Counted from the first letter of the stretch, positions 14,152 through 21,069 are shown. The stretch is DNA of 42,929 bases from an uncultured Clostridia bacterium (GCA_946550725.1 CAMNQX010000017.1:1-42929), one strand, 5' to 3'. The notes: generated by a model from the sequence alone, not told the origin. Numbers and translations are program-made.

Positions 14152-14208
14152 ATGAACAAACCGTCAAATACTAAGCCCATCCAGAAATTGGGAGGGCTGG
14201 CGTGTTAA
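14152..14208 (+). CDS. 18-residue leader ORF overlapping the next gene
   Basis: MNKPSNTKPIQKLGGLAC, preceded by GGAGGT 9 nt upstream, a better ribosome site than many genes here. Its stop (TAA at 14206-14208) overlaps the GTG start of the next gene at 14202. Either a coupled leader peptide, or the true N-terminus of the next protein separated by a lost base (one extra T after 14205 would join the two frames as GGLACLIDIDDP). Confidence 0.5.
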   Translation: MNKPSNTKPIQKLGGLAC

Positions 14209-14393
14209 TCGACATTGACGACCCAGGCCGCTTTGTGGAAATATGGCTCGACCATTCCGACCCGGCAACATCCCCGGAGATGGAAGCTCTGATAGCGAGA
14301 TACCACCGGCAGAAATACAAGGTGGCGGTTTACCATTCCGGGGAGCAGGATTTGGCAAGCTGTACCGCTCCGCTTCTGCGGCAAAACATCTAA
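14202..14393 (+). CDS. Small conserved element protein, 63 residues
   Basis: Begins GTG and reads MLIDIDDPGRFVEIWLDHSD, then a helix and KVAVYHSGEQDLASCTAPLL. The last part resembles short proteins often found just upstream of large serine recombinases in clostridial elements; function unknown. GGAGG lies 6 nt before the GTG. Its N-terminus may be truncated: see the overlapping 18-residue ORF. Followed by a strong terminator that separates it from the recombinase. Confidence 0.65.
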   Translation: MLIDIDDPGRFVEIWLDHSDPATSPEMEALIARYHRQKYKVAVYHSGEQDLASCTAPLLRQNI

Positions 14394-14404
14394 CAAAAAA
14401 CCTT

Positions 14405-14434
14405 GAGGGGCCGAGACTTTCGGCCCCTCTTTTT
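14405..14434 (+). terminator. Terminator isolating the recombinase gene
   Basis: GAGGGGCCGA pairs with TCGGCCCCTC around GACTT and is followed by TTTTT. It blocks read-through from the transfer operon, so the recombinase must depend on its own promoter. Confidence 0.9.
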
Positions 14435-14435
14435 C

Positions 14436-14464
14436 TTGCTTTTTCTGCGAAAGCGTGTTACAAT
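14436..14464 (+). promoter_or_regulatory. Promoter of the serine recombinase
   Basis: TTGCTT (14436-14441), 17 nt, TACAAT (14459-14464), a moderate sigma-A pair. No sigma-E or sigma-K type pair was seen here, in contrast to the skin-element recombinase gene of B. subtilis, which is sigma-E driven. Confidence 0.65.
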
Positions 14465-14499
14465 GTTGTTAGTAAATTAGAAGGAAGGAGTTGGCAACA

Positions 14500-16650
14500 T
14501 TGAGGATTGCGGGGTATGGGCGAATTTCAGTAGACCTGGAAGAAGATGGCGAGAATACCTCCATCGAAAACCAACACGCCATTATCAGCAAGTATGTGCA
14601 AAAGACATTCCCTGACGCCGAATTTGATTTCTATTCAGACCGTGACCGCTCCGGCTATACCTTCGACCAGCGGGAGCATTATCAGGAAATGCGGCCCAAG
14701 CTGATGGAGGGCTACTATGACATTCTGATTGTTAAGGATTTCTCCCGCTTTGCCCGCCGCAACAGCAAGGGCCTTGTAGAGCTGGAAGATCTGCGGGACG
14801 CCGGTCTGCGTATCATCTCCGTGGACGATGGGGTGGACTATCCCAAGCGGGACGATTGGCTGGCAATTCAGTTCCGTTTTCTAATCAACGAAATGCCCGT
14901 GACGGACGCCAGTAAAAAGGTCAGAAGCGTGGTACGTTCCCGCCAGAATGACGGGAAGTGGATTTGCGCCGTTCCCTATGGCTATGTAATAACCGACACC
15001 AAGAAAATGACCTTTGAGGTAAACGAGGCAGCGGCCCAGGTGATACGGTTAGTATTTACCCTCTATAATGACGGCTGGGGGTATAAGAAAATCGCAAACT
15101 ATCTCACCGACCAAAAAATTCCCACCCCCCGCCAGGGTGAGTTGACCCGCAAGCTGGAAAGTGGTCAGGATTGCAAAATCAAAGCCCGCCCGGAATGGAG
15201 CATTGTCACCGTTCAGGGTATTTTGGATAATGATTTCTATATCGGGACGCTCCGGGAAGGGAAGTATACCAGGGCAAAAATCAACGGCAAGGATATACGG
15301 CGGGACGAGAGCGAACACATCATTTTTGAAAACCACCATGAGGCCATCGTGGATTATCGGACGTTTGCCATAGCCCAGGAAAACCGCAAGCGGCGGACAA
15401 AGGACAACTACCGAGGCCAAAAGAAGTATGATACCGCATACTCCGGCTATCTGTTCTGTGGTGATTGTGGCTCCCCCATGTTCTCTATGAGCCGTCCCGA
15501 TCTGGCCCCGGCTTACACCTGCGGTACCTATCACCGCCGGGGAACGAGCGGGTGTACCTCCCACCATACCAGGGTGGACGAGCTGGACAAGGCCCTGAAA
15601 CGGTATGTGAAGCGTGTCCGGGATGGCTCCCAGGCGATACTGGCCCAGCTTAACGAGGCTATCAGCCACCAGGAGGACGACCAGAAGAAGGTTATGGGAA
15701 CGATTGAGGCCTTGCAAAAGCAGTTAGAGGACGCCCAGGCCGCACTAAAAAATCTAATCGTCCAGAAGGCCGTTTCTCTGGCCCAGCAGCCGGGACAAGC
15801 TGCCGTGATAGAGGAAGCCTACACCCAGGCGGAAAAAGACCTGACGGGCCGTGTGGCGGGTCTGCAAAGGCAAATAGAAATGAGCATGGACAGCTACAAC
15901 GATTCCGTCAGAGTAAACCGGGCGGCGCAAACAGTCTTTGAAGTGTTCAACAACATATTGAGGAAAGAGAAGCTATCCAAGAGCGACCTTGCCCTTATTG
16001 TGGAGCGTATCACCGTTTACAAAGACCGTATAGACATTAAGCTGAAAGCCGATGTTGACGCCCTGCTCCGGGCTGGAACGCTCCAGGAGGCCGCCGCAAA
16101 TTTTAATTGGGACAGTATAGATAGCTTATTGAGTTCTGCCATAGTCCAGGTCTCGGCAAAGAGGCCGGACAAGGTCTATACTGTCAATGTTATCAGCAAC
16201 GGCGACCCCTTGGAGATCTTCACCGACAAGGACGGCGGGGTGGTGTTCAAAAAGTACAGCCTGATGGGCGGCGTGGCCGACTTCGCCGGGCAGATGTGCG
16301 AGACCCTCGCCAAGCTCTCCGGTCTGGTGGCGGTCATCACCGACCGGGACAACACCCTGGCCGTCTCCGGCGCGCCCAAGCGGGAGCTGGCCGACCGGAA
16401 CGTCAGCGAGGACCTGGAACGGCTCATGGAAAACCGCCAGCTCTATGTCCGTCAGGAGGGGGACACGCCCGTGCAGGTGTGCCGGGATGTGGAAAAGTAC
16501 CACGTCACCGTCTGTGCCCCCATCCTGTCCGGCGGCGACGTGCTCGGCTCCGTCCTCTTCGTCGCCGACGAGCCTTGCACCGTGGGCGAGACCGAGACCA
16601 AAATGATCCAGACCGCCGCCGGCTTCCTCAGCCGCCACATGGAGACCTGA
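14500..16650 (+). CDS. Large serine recombinase fused in frame to the SpoVT C-terminal domain
   Basis: 716 residues as it stands. Residues 1-567 are a large serine recombinase: catalytic domain (IAGYGRISVD with Ser10; FSRFARRNSKGLVELEDLRD), recombinase domain, zinc ribbon (LFCGDCGSPM, then CGTY and SGCTSH near 318-350), coiled coil (about 380-465) and a C-terminal region ending VNVISN. From GDPLEIF at base 16201 the frame is SpoVT (GAF-like sensor). The start is TTG at 14500, 9 nt after AAGGAAGGAG; a TTG at 14491 touches the ribosome site. In the excised circle the gene would end GDPLLTTLTPQELF through EAA (595 residues). The recombinase should catalyse both integration and, with a directionality factor not yet identified, excision. 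Confidence 0.9.
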   Translation: MRIAGYGRISVDLEEDGENTSIENQHAIISKYVQKTFPDAEFDFYSDRDRSGYTFDQREHYQEMRPKLMEGYYDILIVKDFSRFARRNSKGLVELEDLRDAGLRIISVDDGVDYPKRDDWLAIQFRFLINEMPVTDASKKVRSVVRSRQNDGKWICAVPYGYVITDTKKMTFEVNEAAAQVIRLVFTLYNDGWGYKKIANYLTDQKIPTPRQGELTRKLESGQDCKIKARPEWSIVTVQGILDNDFYIGTLREGKYTRAKINGKDIRRDESEHIIFENHHEAIVDYRTFAIAQENRKRRTKDNYRGQKKYDTAYSGYLFCGDCGSPMFSMSRPDLAPAYTCGTYHRRGTSGCTSHHTRVDELDKALKRYVKRVRDGSQAILAQLNEAISHQEDDQKKVMGTIEALQKQLEDAQAALKNLIVQKAVSLAQQPGQAAVIEEAYTQAEKDLTGRVAGLQRQIEMSMDSYNDSVRVNRAAQTVFEVFNNILRKEKLSKSDLALIVERITVYKDRIDIKLKADVDALLRAGTLQEAAANFNWDSIDSLLSSAIVQVSAKRPDKVYTVNVISNGDPLEIFTDKDGGVVFKKYSLMGGVADFAGQMCETLAKLSGLVAVITDRDNTLAVSGAPKRELADRNVSEDLERLMENRQLYVRQEGDTPVQVCRDVEKYHVTVCAPILSGGDVLGSVLFVADEPCTVGETETKMIQTAAGFLSRHMET
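16182..16200 (+). repeat. Right terminal inverted repeat of the element (half of attP)
   Basis: TGTCAATGTTATCAGCAAC, 17 of 19 matches to the reverse complement of 6542-6560. It codes VNVISN in the recombinase. Confidence 0.85.
16201..16208 (+). repeat. attR core in spoVT
   Basis: GGCGACCC, the second copy of the 8-bp core, in the same codon phase as the left copy. Confidence 0.88.
16201..16650 (+). other. spoVT: SpoVT C-terminal part (downstream half of the split gene)
   Basis: Reads GDPLEIFTDKDGGVVFKKYS, then VAVITDRDNTLAVSGAPKRE, LERLMENRQLYV, VTVCAPILSGGDVLGSVLF and ends FLSRHMET. These are the end of the AbrB domain and the GAF-like domain of SpoVT. It has no start or ribosome site of its own and is read only as the tail of the recombinase. 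Excision between the cores would join it to 6441-6541. Confidence 0.92.
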
Positions 16651-16660
16651 CCCCGCTCAA

Positions 16661-16708
16661 AAAACGCCGAAGACGTTGCCCCGCAACGGCTTTCGGCGTT
16701 TCTTTTTT
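16661..16708 (+). terminator. Terminator after spoVT
   Basis: AAACGCCGAA...CGTTGC pairs with GCAACG...TTTCGGCGTTT, then CTTTTTT. It ends the spoVT/recombinase transcript just before the spo0A control region. Confidence 0.88.
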
Positions 16709-16724
16709 GCGTCAGATGACGAGT

Positions 16725-16792
16725 TTTGTCGAACGATTTTTCCCATTTCCTGGCATTTTATGGTTGCGGCGTCTGTAAAAATATGGTATATT
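16725..16792 (+). promoter_or_regulatory. spo0A control region: 0A box and promoter
   Basis: TTTGTCGAA at 16725-16733 contains the exact 0A box TGTCGAA. TTGCGG (16764-16769), 17 nt, TATATT (16787-16792) forms a sigma-A type promoter 81 nt before the start codon. Autoregulation by phosphorylated Spo0A is therefore likely, as known in Bacillus. Confidence 0.75.
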
Positions 16793-16872
16793 TGAACCAC
16801 CGATGTGGGACTGCCACGAAAGGAATAAAATCAAAGCAGGCGGCTTCGTCGCCGGAAACGAGGGAAGCAGAC

Positions 16873-17634
16873 ATGGATCAGGAAATCGTTGTGCTGTTGG
16901 GAGATACAGGCCGGGAGGTGCAGACCGCCTTCGGCGAGGCCGTGCGCCGAGAGGAGGGCATCCGGCTGGCGGGCTGCACCGGAGACGGCGAGGAGCTGGT
17001 ACAGCTGTGCCGCGTCAAGCAGCCTGATGTGGTGGTCATGGACCTGGTGCTGACGGGTCTGGACGGTTTGGAGGCGTTGGAGCGGCTGGGCACGTTGGAG
17101 CCAAAGCCCCAGCTCATCATCACCTCCGGTTTTCTCCACGAGGGGCTGGTGGAGCAGGCCAAGGCCCTGGGCGCGGACTACTTCATGCCAAAGCCCTACC
17201 GTCCCGCCACCGTGCTGGAGCGCTGCCGCCAGCTCCACGCCGGGGTGGAGCCTCAGGGCGCGGCCCTCTCCGCCGGGGAAGAGAACCTGGAGCTGCGGGT
17301 CACCGCCATCATACATGAGATCGGCGTCCCCGCCCATATCAAGGGCTACCAGTACCTTAGGGAGGCCATTCGCCTGGCGGTGGAGGACATGGAGGTCATC
17401 AACGCGGTGACCAAGGTACTCTACCCCACCGTGGCCCGCAAATTCGGCACCACCCCCAGCCGGGTGGAACGGGCCATCCGTCACGCCATCGAGGTGGCGT
17501 GGGACCGGGGCGATCTGGAGACCCTGCAGAAGTACTTCGGCTACACCGTCTCCAACGCCAAGGGCAAGCCCACCAACTCTGAGTTCATCGCCATGATCGC
17601 CGACCGCCTCCAGCTCCAGCGGAAAGAGGGATAA
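16873..17634 (+). CDS. spo0A: Stage 0 sporulation protein A, master regulator of sporulation
   Basis: 253 residues. Receiver domain with phospho-acceptor Asp57 ([14 protein letters not shown]), Thr84 and Lys107 (MPKPY), then a linker and the Spo0A C-terminal domain, nearly identical to the family: [48 protein letters not shown] (recognition helix) and [15 protein letters not shown]. Phosphorylated Spo0A binds TGTCGAA boxes and starts sporulation. The acidic pocket at residues 10-11 is Gly-Asp rather than Asp-Asp, which may weaken magnesium binding or change the kinase response. The ATG at 16873 follows GAGGGAAG; the earlier ATG at 16726 overlaps the 0A box. Its own promoter and terminator make it a single-gene unit, without the spoIVB neighbour often seen. 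Confidence 0.96.
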   Translation: MDQEIVVLLGDTGREVQTAFGEAVRREEGIRLAGCTGDGEELVQLCRVKQPDVVVMDLVLTGLDGLEALERLGTLEPKPQLIITSGFLHEGLVEQAKALGADYFMPKPYRPATVLERCRQLHAGVEPQGAALSAGEENLELRVTAIIHEIGVPAHIKGYQYLREAIRLAVEDMEVINAVTKVLYPTVARKFGTTPSRVERAIRHAIEVAWDRGDLETLQKYFGYTVSNAKGKPTNSEFIAMIADRLQLQRKEG

Positions 17635-17635
17635 C

Positions 17636-17668
17636 AAAAGGGCCTCCCAGGGGAGGCCCTTTTCATTT
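17636..17668 (+). terminator. Terminator after spo0A
   Basis: GGGCCTCCC pairs with GGGAGGCCC across a tight AG centre, preceded by AAAA and followed by TTTTCATTTT, so usable on both strands. Confidence 0.88.
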
Positions 17669-17688
17669 TGCCGACGGAGTGGTATAAT
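17660..17688 (+). promoter_or_regulatory. Promoter of the gtrA-recG unit
   Basis: TATAAT at 17683-17688 with a weak -35 (TTTTCA at 17660-17665, 17 nt away), which overlaps the tail of the spo0A terminator. The GtrA-like gene starts 30 nt downstream. Confidence 0.55.
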
Positions 17689-17718
17689 GAGCCACAACAA
17701 ATAGAAGGAGTCGGAACG

Positions 17719-18138
17719 ATGAAGCAGTGGTTTTCCAAGCTGTTCGACGTGAGTTTTCTGAAATTTCTGGCGGTGGGGGTGCTCAACACCCTTCTGGGCG
17801 CCGCCATCATGTACTGTCTTTACAATCTGGCGGGCTGGGGCTACTGGCCCGCCACCCTGGCCAACTATATCCCCACCAGTGTTCTGAGCTTCCTGCTCAA
17901 CCGCTCCTTCACCTTCCGGGACAAGGAGACGGGCTGGCGGCCCGCCGCCCGCTTCGCGGTGAATATCGCGGTGTGCTATGTGCTGGCCTACGGCGTGGCC
18001 AAACCCCTGGTGGCCCTGCTGTTCACCGCCGCCGGAGAGAAGGTGCAGGGCAACCTCTCCATGCTGGCGGGGATGGGGCTATTCACCCTGTTCAACTACT
18101 TCGGCCAGAAGTTTTTCGCCTTCCGCCACAAAGCCTGA
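17719..18138 (+). CDS. GtrA-like membrane protein
   Basis: 139 residues with four predicted membrane helices (FLAVGVLNTLLGAAIMYCL; ATLANYIPTSVLSFLLN; FAVNIAVCYVLAYGVAKPLV; LAGMGLFTLFNYFGQKFF). The pattern FLAVGVLNTLLG near the start and NRSFTFRDK after the second helix is the GtrA/DPMS hallmark; such proteins help move lipid-linked sugars across the membrane for wall polymer decoration. GAAGGAG lies 7 nt before the ATG. recG follows after 13 nt, in the same transcript, without an obvious functional link. Confidence 0.87.
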   Translation: MKQWFSKLFDVSFLKFLAVGVLNTLLGAAIMYCLYNLAGWGYWPATLANYIPTSVLSFLLNRSFTFRDKETGWRPAARFAVNIAVCYVLAYGVAKPLVALLFTAAGEKVQGNLSMLAGMGLFTLFNYFGQKFFAFRHKA

Positions 18139-18151
18139 AAGGAGGCCCGCC

Positions 18152-20215
18152 ATGCCCCTCGCCTACGATACCCCCGTCACGGAGCTTCCCGGCGTAGGGC
18201 CGGTGAAGGAAAAGGCGCTGGCCAAGCTGGGCGTGACCCGGCTTGGGGACTTTTTGACCCTCTATCCCCGCCGCTATGAGGACCACACCACCCTCTACCC
18301 CATTTCCTCCGCTCCCATCGGGGTAAACGTGTGCGTTCGGGGCTATCTCACCAAGCCCGCCACCCTCTCCCGCATCCCCGGCGGGCGGCAGATGGTGCGC
18401 TGCACCATCGCCGACGACACTGCCGCCATCGACCTCACCTTCTTCAACCGCCCCTATGTGCGAAACCAGTTGGAGTGGGGAAGGTCTTACATCTTTTTCG
18501 GCAAGCTGGACCTGTCCCGGGGACGGCGCACCATGGTCAACCCCCAGCTGGAGCCTGCCGACGCGCCCAAGCTCTTTGGCTCCCTCATGCCCTGCTATCC
18601 TCTCTCCGCCGGGCTGAACAACGCCCAGGTCGCCGCCTGGGCGCAGACCGCCGTCAACACCCTGGCCGCCCCGGAGATGGAGACGCTGCCTCCCCAGGTC
18701 CTGACGGCCCACGGTCTCCGGGACGCGGAGTGGTGCTGCCGCCAGATCCACCGGCCCGACAGCTTCGATCACCTTCAGGCCGCCCGGGACCGTCTGGCCT
18801 TTGAGGAGCTGTTCCACCTCACCCTGGGCCTCTCCCTCCTGCGCCGCAGCCGGGAGCAGACTCCGGGCACGCCTTTGACCGCAGGGGACCCAGCGGACTT
18901 TTCCGCCCTCCTGCCCTTCGCCCTTACGGGCGCTCAAAACCGGGTCATCGGCCAGTGCGCCGCCGACCTCTCCGGAACCGTCCCCATGAACCGCCTGGTG
19001 CAGGGAGACGTGGGTTCCGGCAAGACCGCCGTCGCCGCGTTTTGCCTGTGGCGGTGCGCCAAAAGCGGCGCCCAGGGGGCTATGATGGCCCCCACCGAGC
19101 TGCTGGCCCAGCAGCACTACCGCACCCTTCGGGCCATGCTGGAGCCGGCGGGGGTGACCGTGGCGCTTTTGACCGGCTCCCTGACCCCCGCCGAGAAAAA
19201 AGCCATCCGCGCGGGGCTGGCCGAGGGGGAGATCCAGGTCGTGGTGGGCACCCACGCCCTCCTGTCCCACGGCGTGGACTTCCATGATCTGGCTCTGGCC
19301 GTGGTGGACGAGCAGCACCGCTTCGGCGTGGACCAGCGCTCCGCTCTGGCCGCCAAGGGGCGCTGCCCCCATATCCTGGTGCTCTCCGCCACCCCCATCC
19401 CCCGCACCCTGGCCCTTATTGTCTACGGCGATCTTGACGTGTCCGTTCTGGATGAACTGCCCCCCGGCCGCAAGCCGGTGGAGACCTTCCTGGTCAGCGA
19501 GAGCAAACGTCAGCGCCTTTACGCCTTCATGGACAAACAGATCGTGGAGGGCCACCAGGTCTACATCGTCTGCCCCGCCGTGGAAGAATCGGACGCCCAG
19601 GAGGGCGACCCCACCTTAAAATCCGTCAAGGCCTACGCCGACCATCTGGCGAAAACGGTGTTCCCCCACCGCGCCGTGGCGCTGGTCCACGGCAAGCTTC
19701 GTCCAAAAGAAAAGGAGGCCGCCATGGCCTCCTTCGCCGCCGGGAAAACCGACATTCTGGTCTCCACCACCGTCATTGAGGTGGGGGTGGACGTACCCAA
19801 CGCCTCCCTCATGGTCATTGAAAACGCCGACCGCTTCGGCCTCAGTCAGCTCCACCAGCTCCGCGGCCGGGTGGGCCGGGGGGCGTGGCAGTCTTACTGC
19901 GTCTTAGTCTCCAACAACAAAAACCCCGACACGAGGGCGCGGCTCAAGACCCTCTGCGCCACCACCGACGGCTTTCAGATCGCTCAGGCTGATTTGGAAC
20001 AGCGCGGCCCCGGCGACTTTTTCGGCGCGCGGCAGCACGGTCTGCCCCAGCTTCACGTGGCCGATCTGGGGGTGGACGTCCGTCTGCTCTCCCGGGCGCA
20101 AACCGCCGCCCAGGAGCTGCTGGCCCAGGACCCCGGCCTGGAACAGCCGGAGCACGCCCCGCTGAAGCACCGCCTGCGCCAGCTCTTCGCCCAAAACGCC
20201 CATATGTTCAATTAG
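18152..20215 (+). CDS. recG: ATP-dependent DNA helicase RecG
   Basis: 687 residues, full length for the family. N-terminal wedge/OB domain (TELPGVGPVKEKALAKLGV), then helicase motifs: QGDVGSGKTAVAAF (Walker A, near 290), TELLAQQHYRTL (Ib), DEQHRFGVDQR (the DEQH box of RecG, near 385), SATPIPRTLAL (III), and VIEVGVDVPNASLM with QLHQLRGRVGRG (V and VI). RecG reverses stalled replication forks and remodels D-loops and R-loops. AAAGGAGG lies 7 nt before the ATG at 18152. A longer open frame upstream overlaps the GtrA-like gene and is not coding. Confidence 0.97.
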   Translation: MPLAYDTPVTELPGVGPVKEKALAKLGVTRLGDFLTLYPRRYEDHTTLYPISSAPIGVNVCVRGYLTKPATLSRIPGGRQMVRCTIADDTAAIDLTFFNRPYVRNQLEWGRSYIFFGKLDLSRGRRTMVNPQLEPADAPKLFGSLMPCYPLSAGLNNAQVAAWAQTAVNTLAAPEMETLPPQVLTAHGLRDAEWCCRQIHRPDSFDHLQAARDRLAFEELFHLTLGLSLLRRSREQTPGTPLTAGDPADFSALLPFALTGAQNRVIGQCAADLSGTVPMNRLVQGDVGSGKTAVAAFCLWRCAKSGAQGAMMAPTELLAQQHYRTLRAMLEPAGVTVALLTGSLTPAEKKAIRAGLAEGEIQVVVGTHALLSHGVDFHDLALAVVDEQHRFGVDQRSALAAKGRCPHILVLSATPIPRTLALIVYGDLDVSVLDELPPGRKPVETFLVSESKRQRLYAFMDKQIVEGHQVYIVCPAVEESDAQEGDPTLKSVKAYADHLAKTVFPHRAVALVHGKLRPKEKEAAMASFAAGKTDILVSTTVIEVGVDVPNASLMVIENADRFGLSQLHQLRGRVGRGAWQSYCVLVSNNKNPDTRARLKTLCATTDGFQIAQADLEQRGPGDFFGARQHGLPQLHVADLGVDVRLLSRAQTAAQELLAQDPGLEQPEHAPLKHRLRQLFAQNAHMFN

Positions 20216-20219
20216 AAAT

Positions 20220-20242
20220 GGGGGCCAGACCCCCTTTCTTTT
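20220..20242 (+). terminator. Terminator after recG
   Basis: GGGGG-CCAGA-CCCCC followed by TTTCTTTT, directly behind the recG stop codon. Confidence 0.7.
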
Positions 20243-20277
20243 CGCAGCCCATTTCTTTTTTGAATATTATAATGCTC

Positions 20278-20704
20278 GGGGCGGCGAACCCGCCCCTGCG
20301 CAAATTCCGCGCTACGCGCGAAATTTACGCGCCTGCTGGCGCGTCCCGCCTCCCGGCGGGTCCCTAGGAGAAAAAAGAAACGGTCCGGCCGTTACGGCCT
20401 CTGTGAGTAGAAATGTAGAATGTTAGGCGGTTGAAACAACGCCGCCTAGGTGGGTGCTCCCGTGTCACCCCAGCGTTACGAAGTAAGCCGGGGTGACCTT
20501 CCCGCCCGGCAAGAGAAAACCCCAGGGGGAGATTCCAAATGAGGGGGACCGCAGTCCCCCTCTTTGGCCGAAGGGGTTTCCAAAGGGGGCTCTCGGATTG
20601 CCCCCTTTGGCGTCTTTTCTGGGGGGTCTGGGGGTGCCATCTTTTCCACGCGGAAAAGATGGTCCCCCAGGAAAGGCCCTGGGCGCACACTGTGCGCCCC
20701 TACG
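20278..20704. repeat. Cluster of hairpin repeats between recG and the phage region
   Basis: At least eight inverted repeats follow each other: GGGGCGG/CCGCCCC (20278-20296), an A/T-edged CGCG dyad (20302-20326), CGCGCC/GGCGCG (20328-20343), CCCGCC/GGCGGG (20345-20360), GTCACCCC/GGGGTGAC (20464-20497), GAGGGGGAC/GTCCCCCTC (20541-20562), CCAAAGGGGGC/GCCCCCTTTGG (20580-20610), an arm of about 18 bp around ACGC (20630-20668) and GGGCGCAC/GTGCGCCC (20681-20699). No credible gene is present. The first and last belong to the CGTAGGGGC family. Confidence 0.8.
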
Positions 20705-20767
20705 GCGCGCTAGGGTCGTCGGTGCGAGGAGGTATTATCTTGGTCCTATTCTCACATTTATAAATTT

Positions 20768-20789
20768 TTTACACCTGATTAGGTGTAAA
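20768..20789. promoter_or_regulatory. Perfect operator-like palindrome
   Basis: TTTACACCT-GATT-AGGTGTAAA, exact 9-bp arms. It lies 81 nt before the small gene at 20870, within the only A/T-rich stretch here, and looks like a dimeric repressor site. The cognate regulator is unknown. Confidence 0.55.
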
Positions 20790-20869
20790 TCAACACATTC
20801 TAATTATATTTGTGCTATCCTTACAAGGGAGCACCACCAGGCAATCCATTCAGAATGCGAGGTAATAAA

Positions 20870-21064
20870 ATGACCCGAATGCCAAAGCCCATGGTTCAGG
20901 CCCTTGTGTGCGGGACCTATACCCACTACCATCAGCATTATGTCCTAGGTGACCGTCAAAAATTGATCCCCTTATGGTACGGGCACTGCAGCTTTCCAAA
21001 ACTCAAAGACCACCGCCCGGACGAAACCTGCGAGCGCTGGGAGGAAAACCATAACGACGGATAA
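20870..21064 (+). CDS. Unknown small protein, 64 residues
   Basis: Begins MTRMPKPMVQALVCGTYTHY and continues HQHYVLGDRQKLIPLWYGHC, with clustered His, Tyr and Cys that could bind a metal, though no standard motif is present. No signal peptide. GAGGTAA lies 6 nt before the ATG; an in-frame ATG at 20810 has no ribosome site. It stands alone between the hairpin cluster and a bidirectional terminator, behind the palindrome at 20768. Moderately likely to be real because of start context and terminator. Confidence 0.5.
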   Translation: MTRMPKPMVQALVCGTYTHYHQHYVLGDRQKLIPLWYGHCSFPKLKDHRPDETCERWEENHNDG

Positions 21065-21069
21065 TAAAA

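Larger units (their letters stand above)
6534..16208. mobile_element. Integrative element inserted in spoVT (9,667 bp plus duplicated 8-bp core)
   Basis: Bounded by the direct core GGCGACCC at 6534-6541 and 16201-16208. Just inside, GCTGCTGACAACATTGACA (6542-6560) and TGTCAATGTTATCAGCAAC (16182-16200) are inverted repeats matching at 17 of 19 positions. Contents, left to right: unknown 319-residue gene, candidate small RNA, unknown 130-residue gene, doc, phd, secreted peptide, lipoprotein, unknown gene (all minus strand except the RNA); then XRE regulator, unknown gene, hairpin region, small conserved gene, FtsK-like ATPase, HUH Rep, two short ORFs, serine recombinase (all plus). Recombinase, Rep and FtsK-like ATPase suggest an integrative mobilizable or AICE-like element that replicates by rolling circle and may transfer; no mating-pore genes are visible. 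Confidence 0.92.

Noticed and set aside
14500-16650. Recombinase belonging to the phage cassette at 21-33 kb
   Set aside because: The core repeats and terminal inverted repeats enclose 6.5-16.2 kb only, and spo0A, the GtrA-like gene and recG lie between the two regions.
14500-16650. Recombinase-SpoVT fusion as an ordinary evolved domain fusion
   Set aside because: The missing SpoVT N-terminus is found at the other end of the element with a matching core, in the same phase, so the fusion is explained by integration.
17978-18151. Longer RecG N-terminus overlapping the GtrA-like gene
   Set aside because: The ATG at 18152 has a strong ribosome site and gives the normal RecG N-terminus; the extra sequence is a shadow of the upstream gene.
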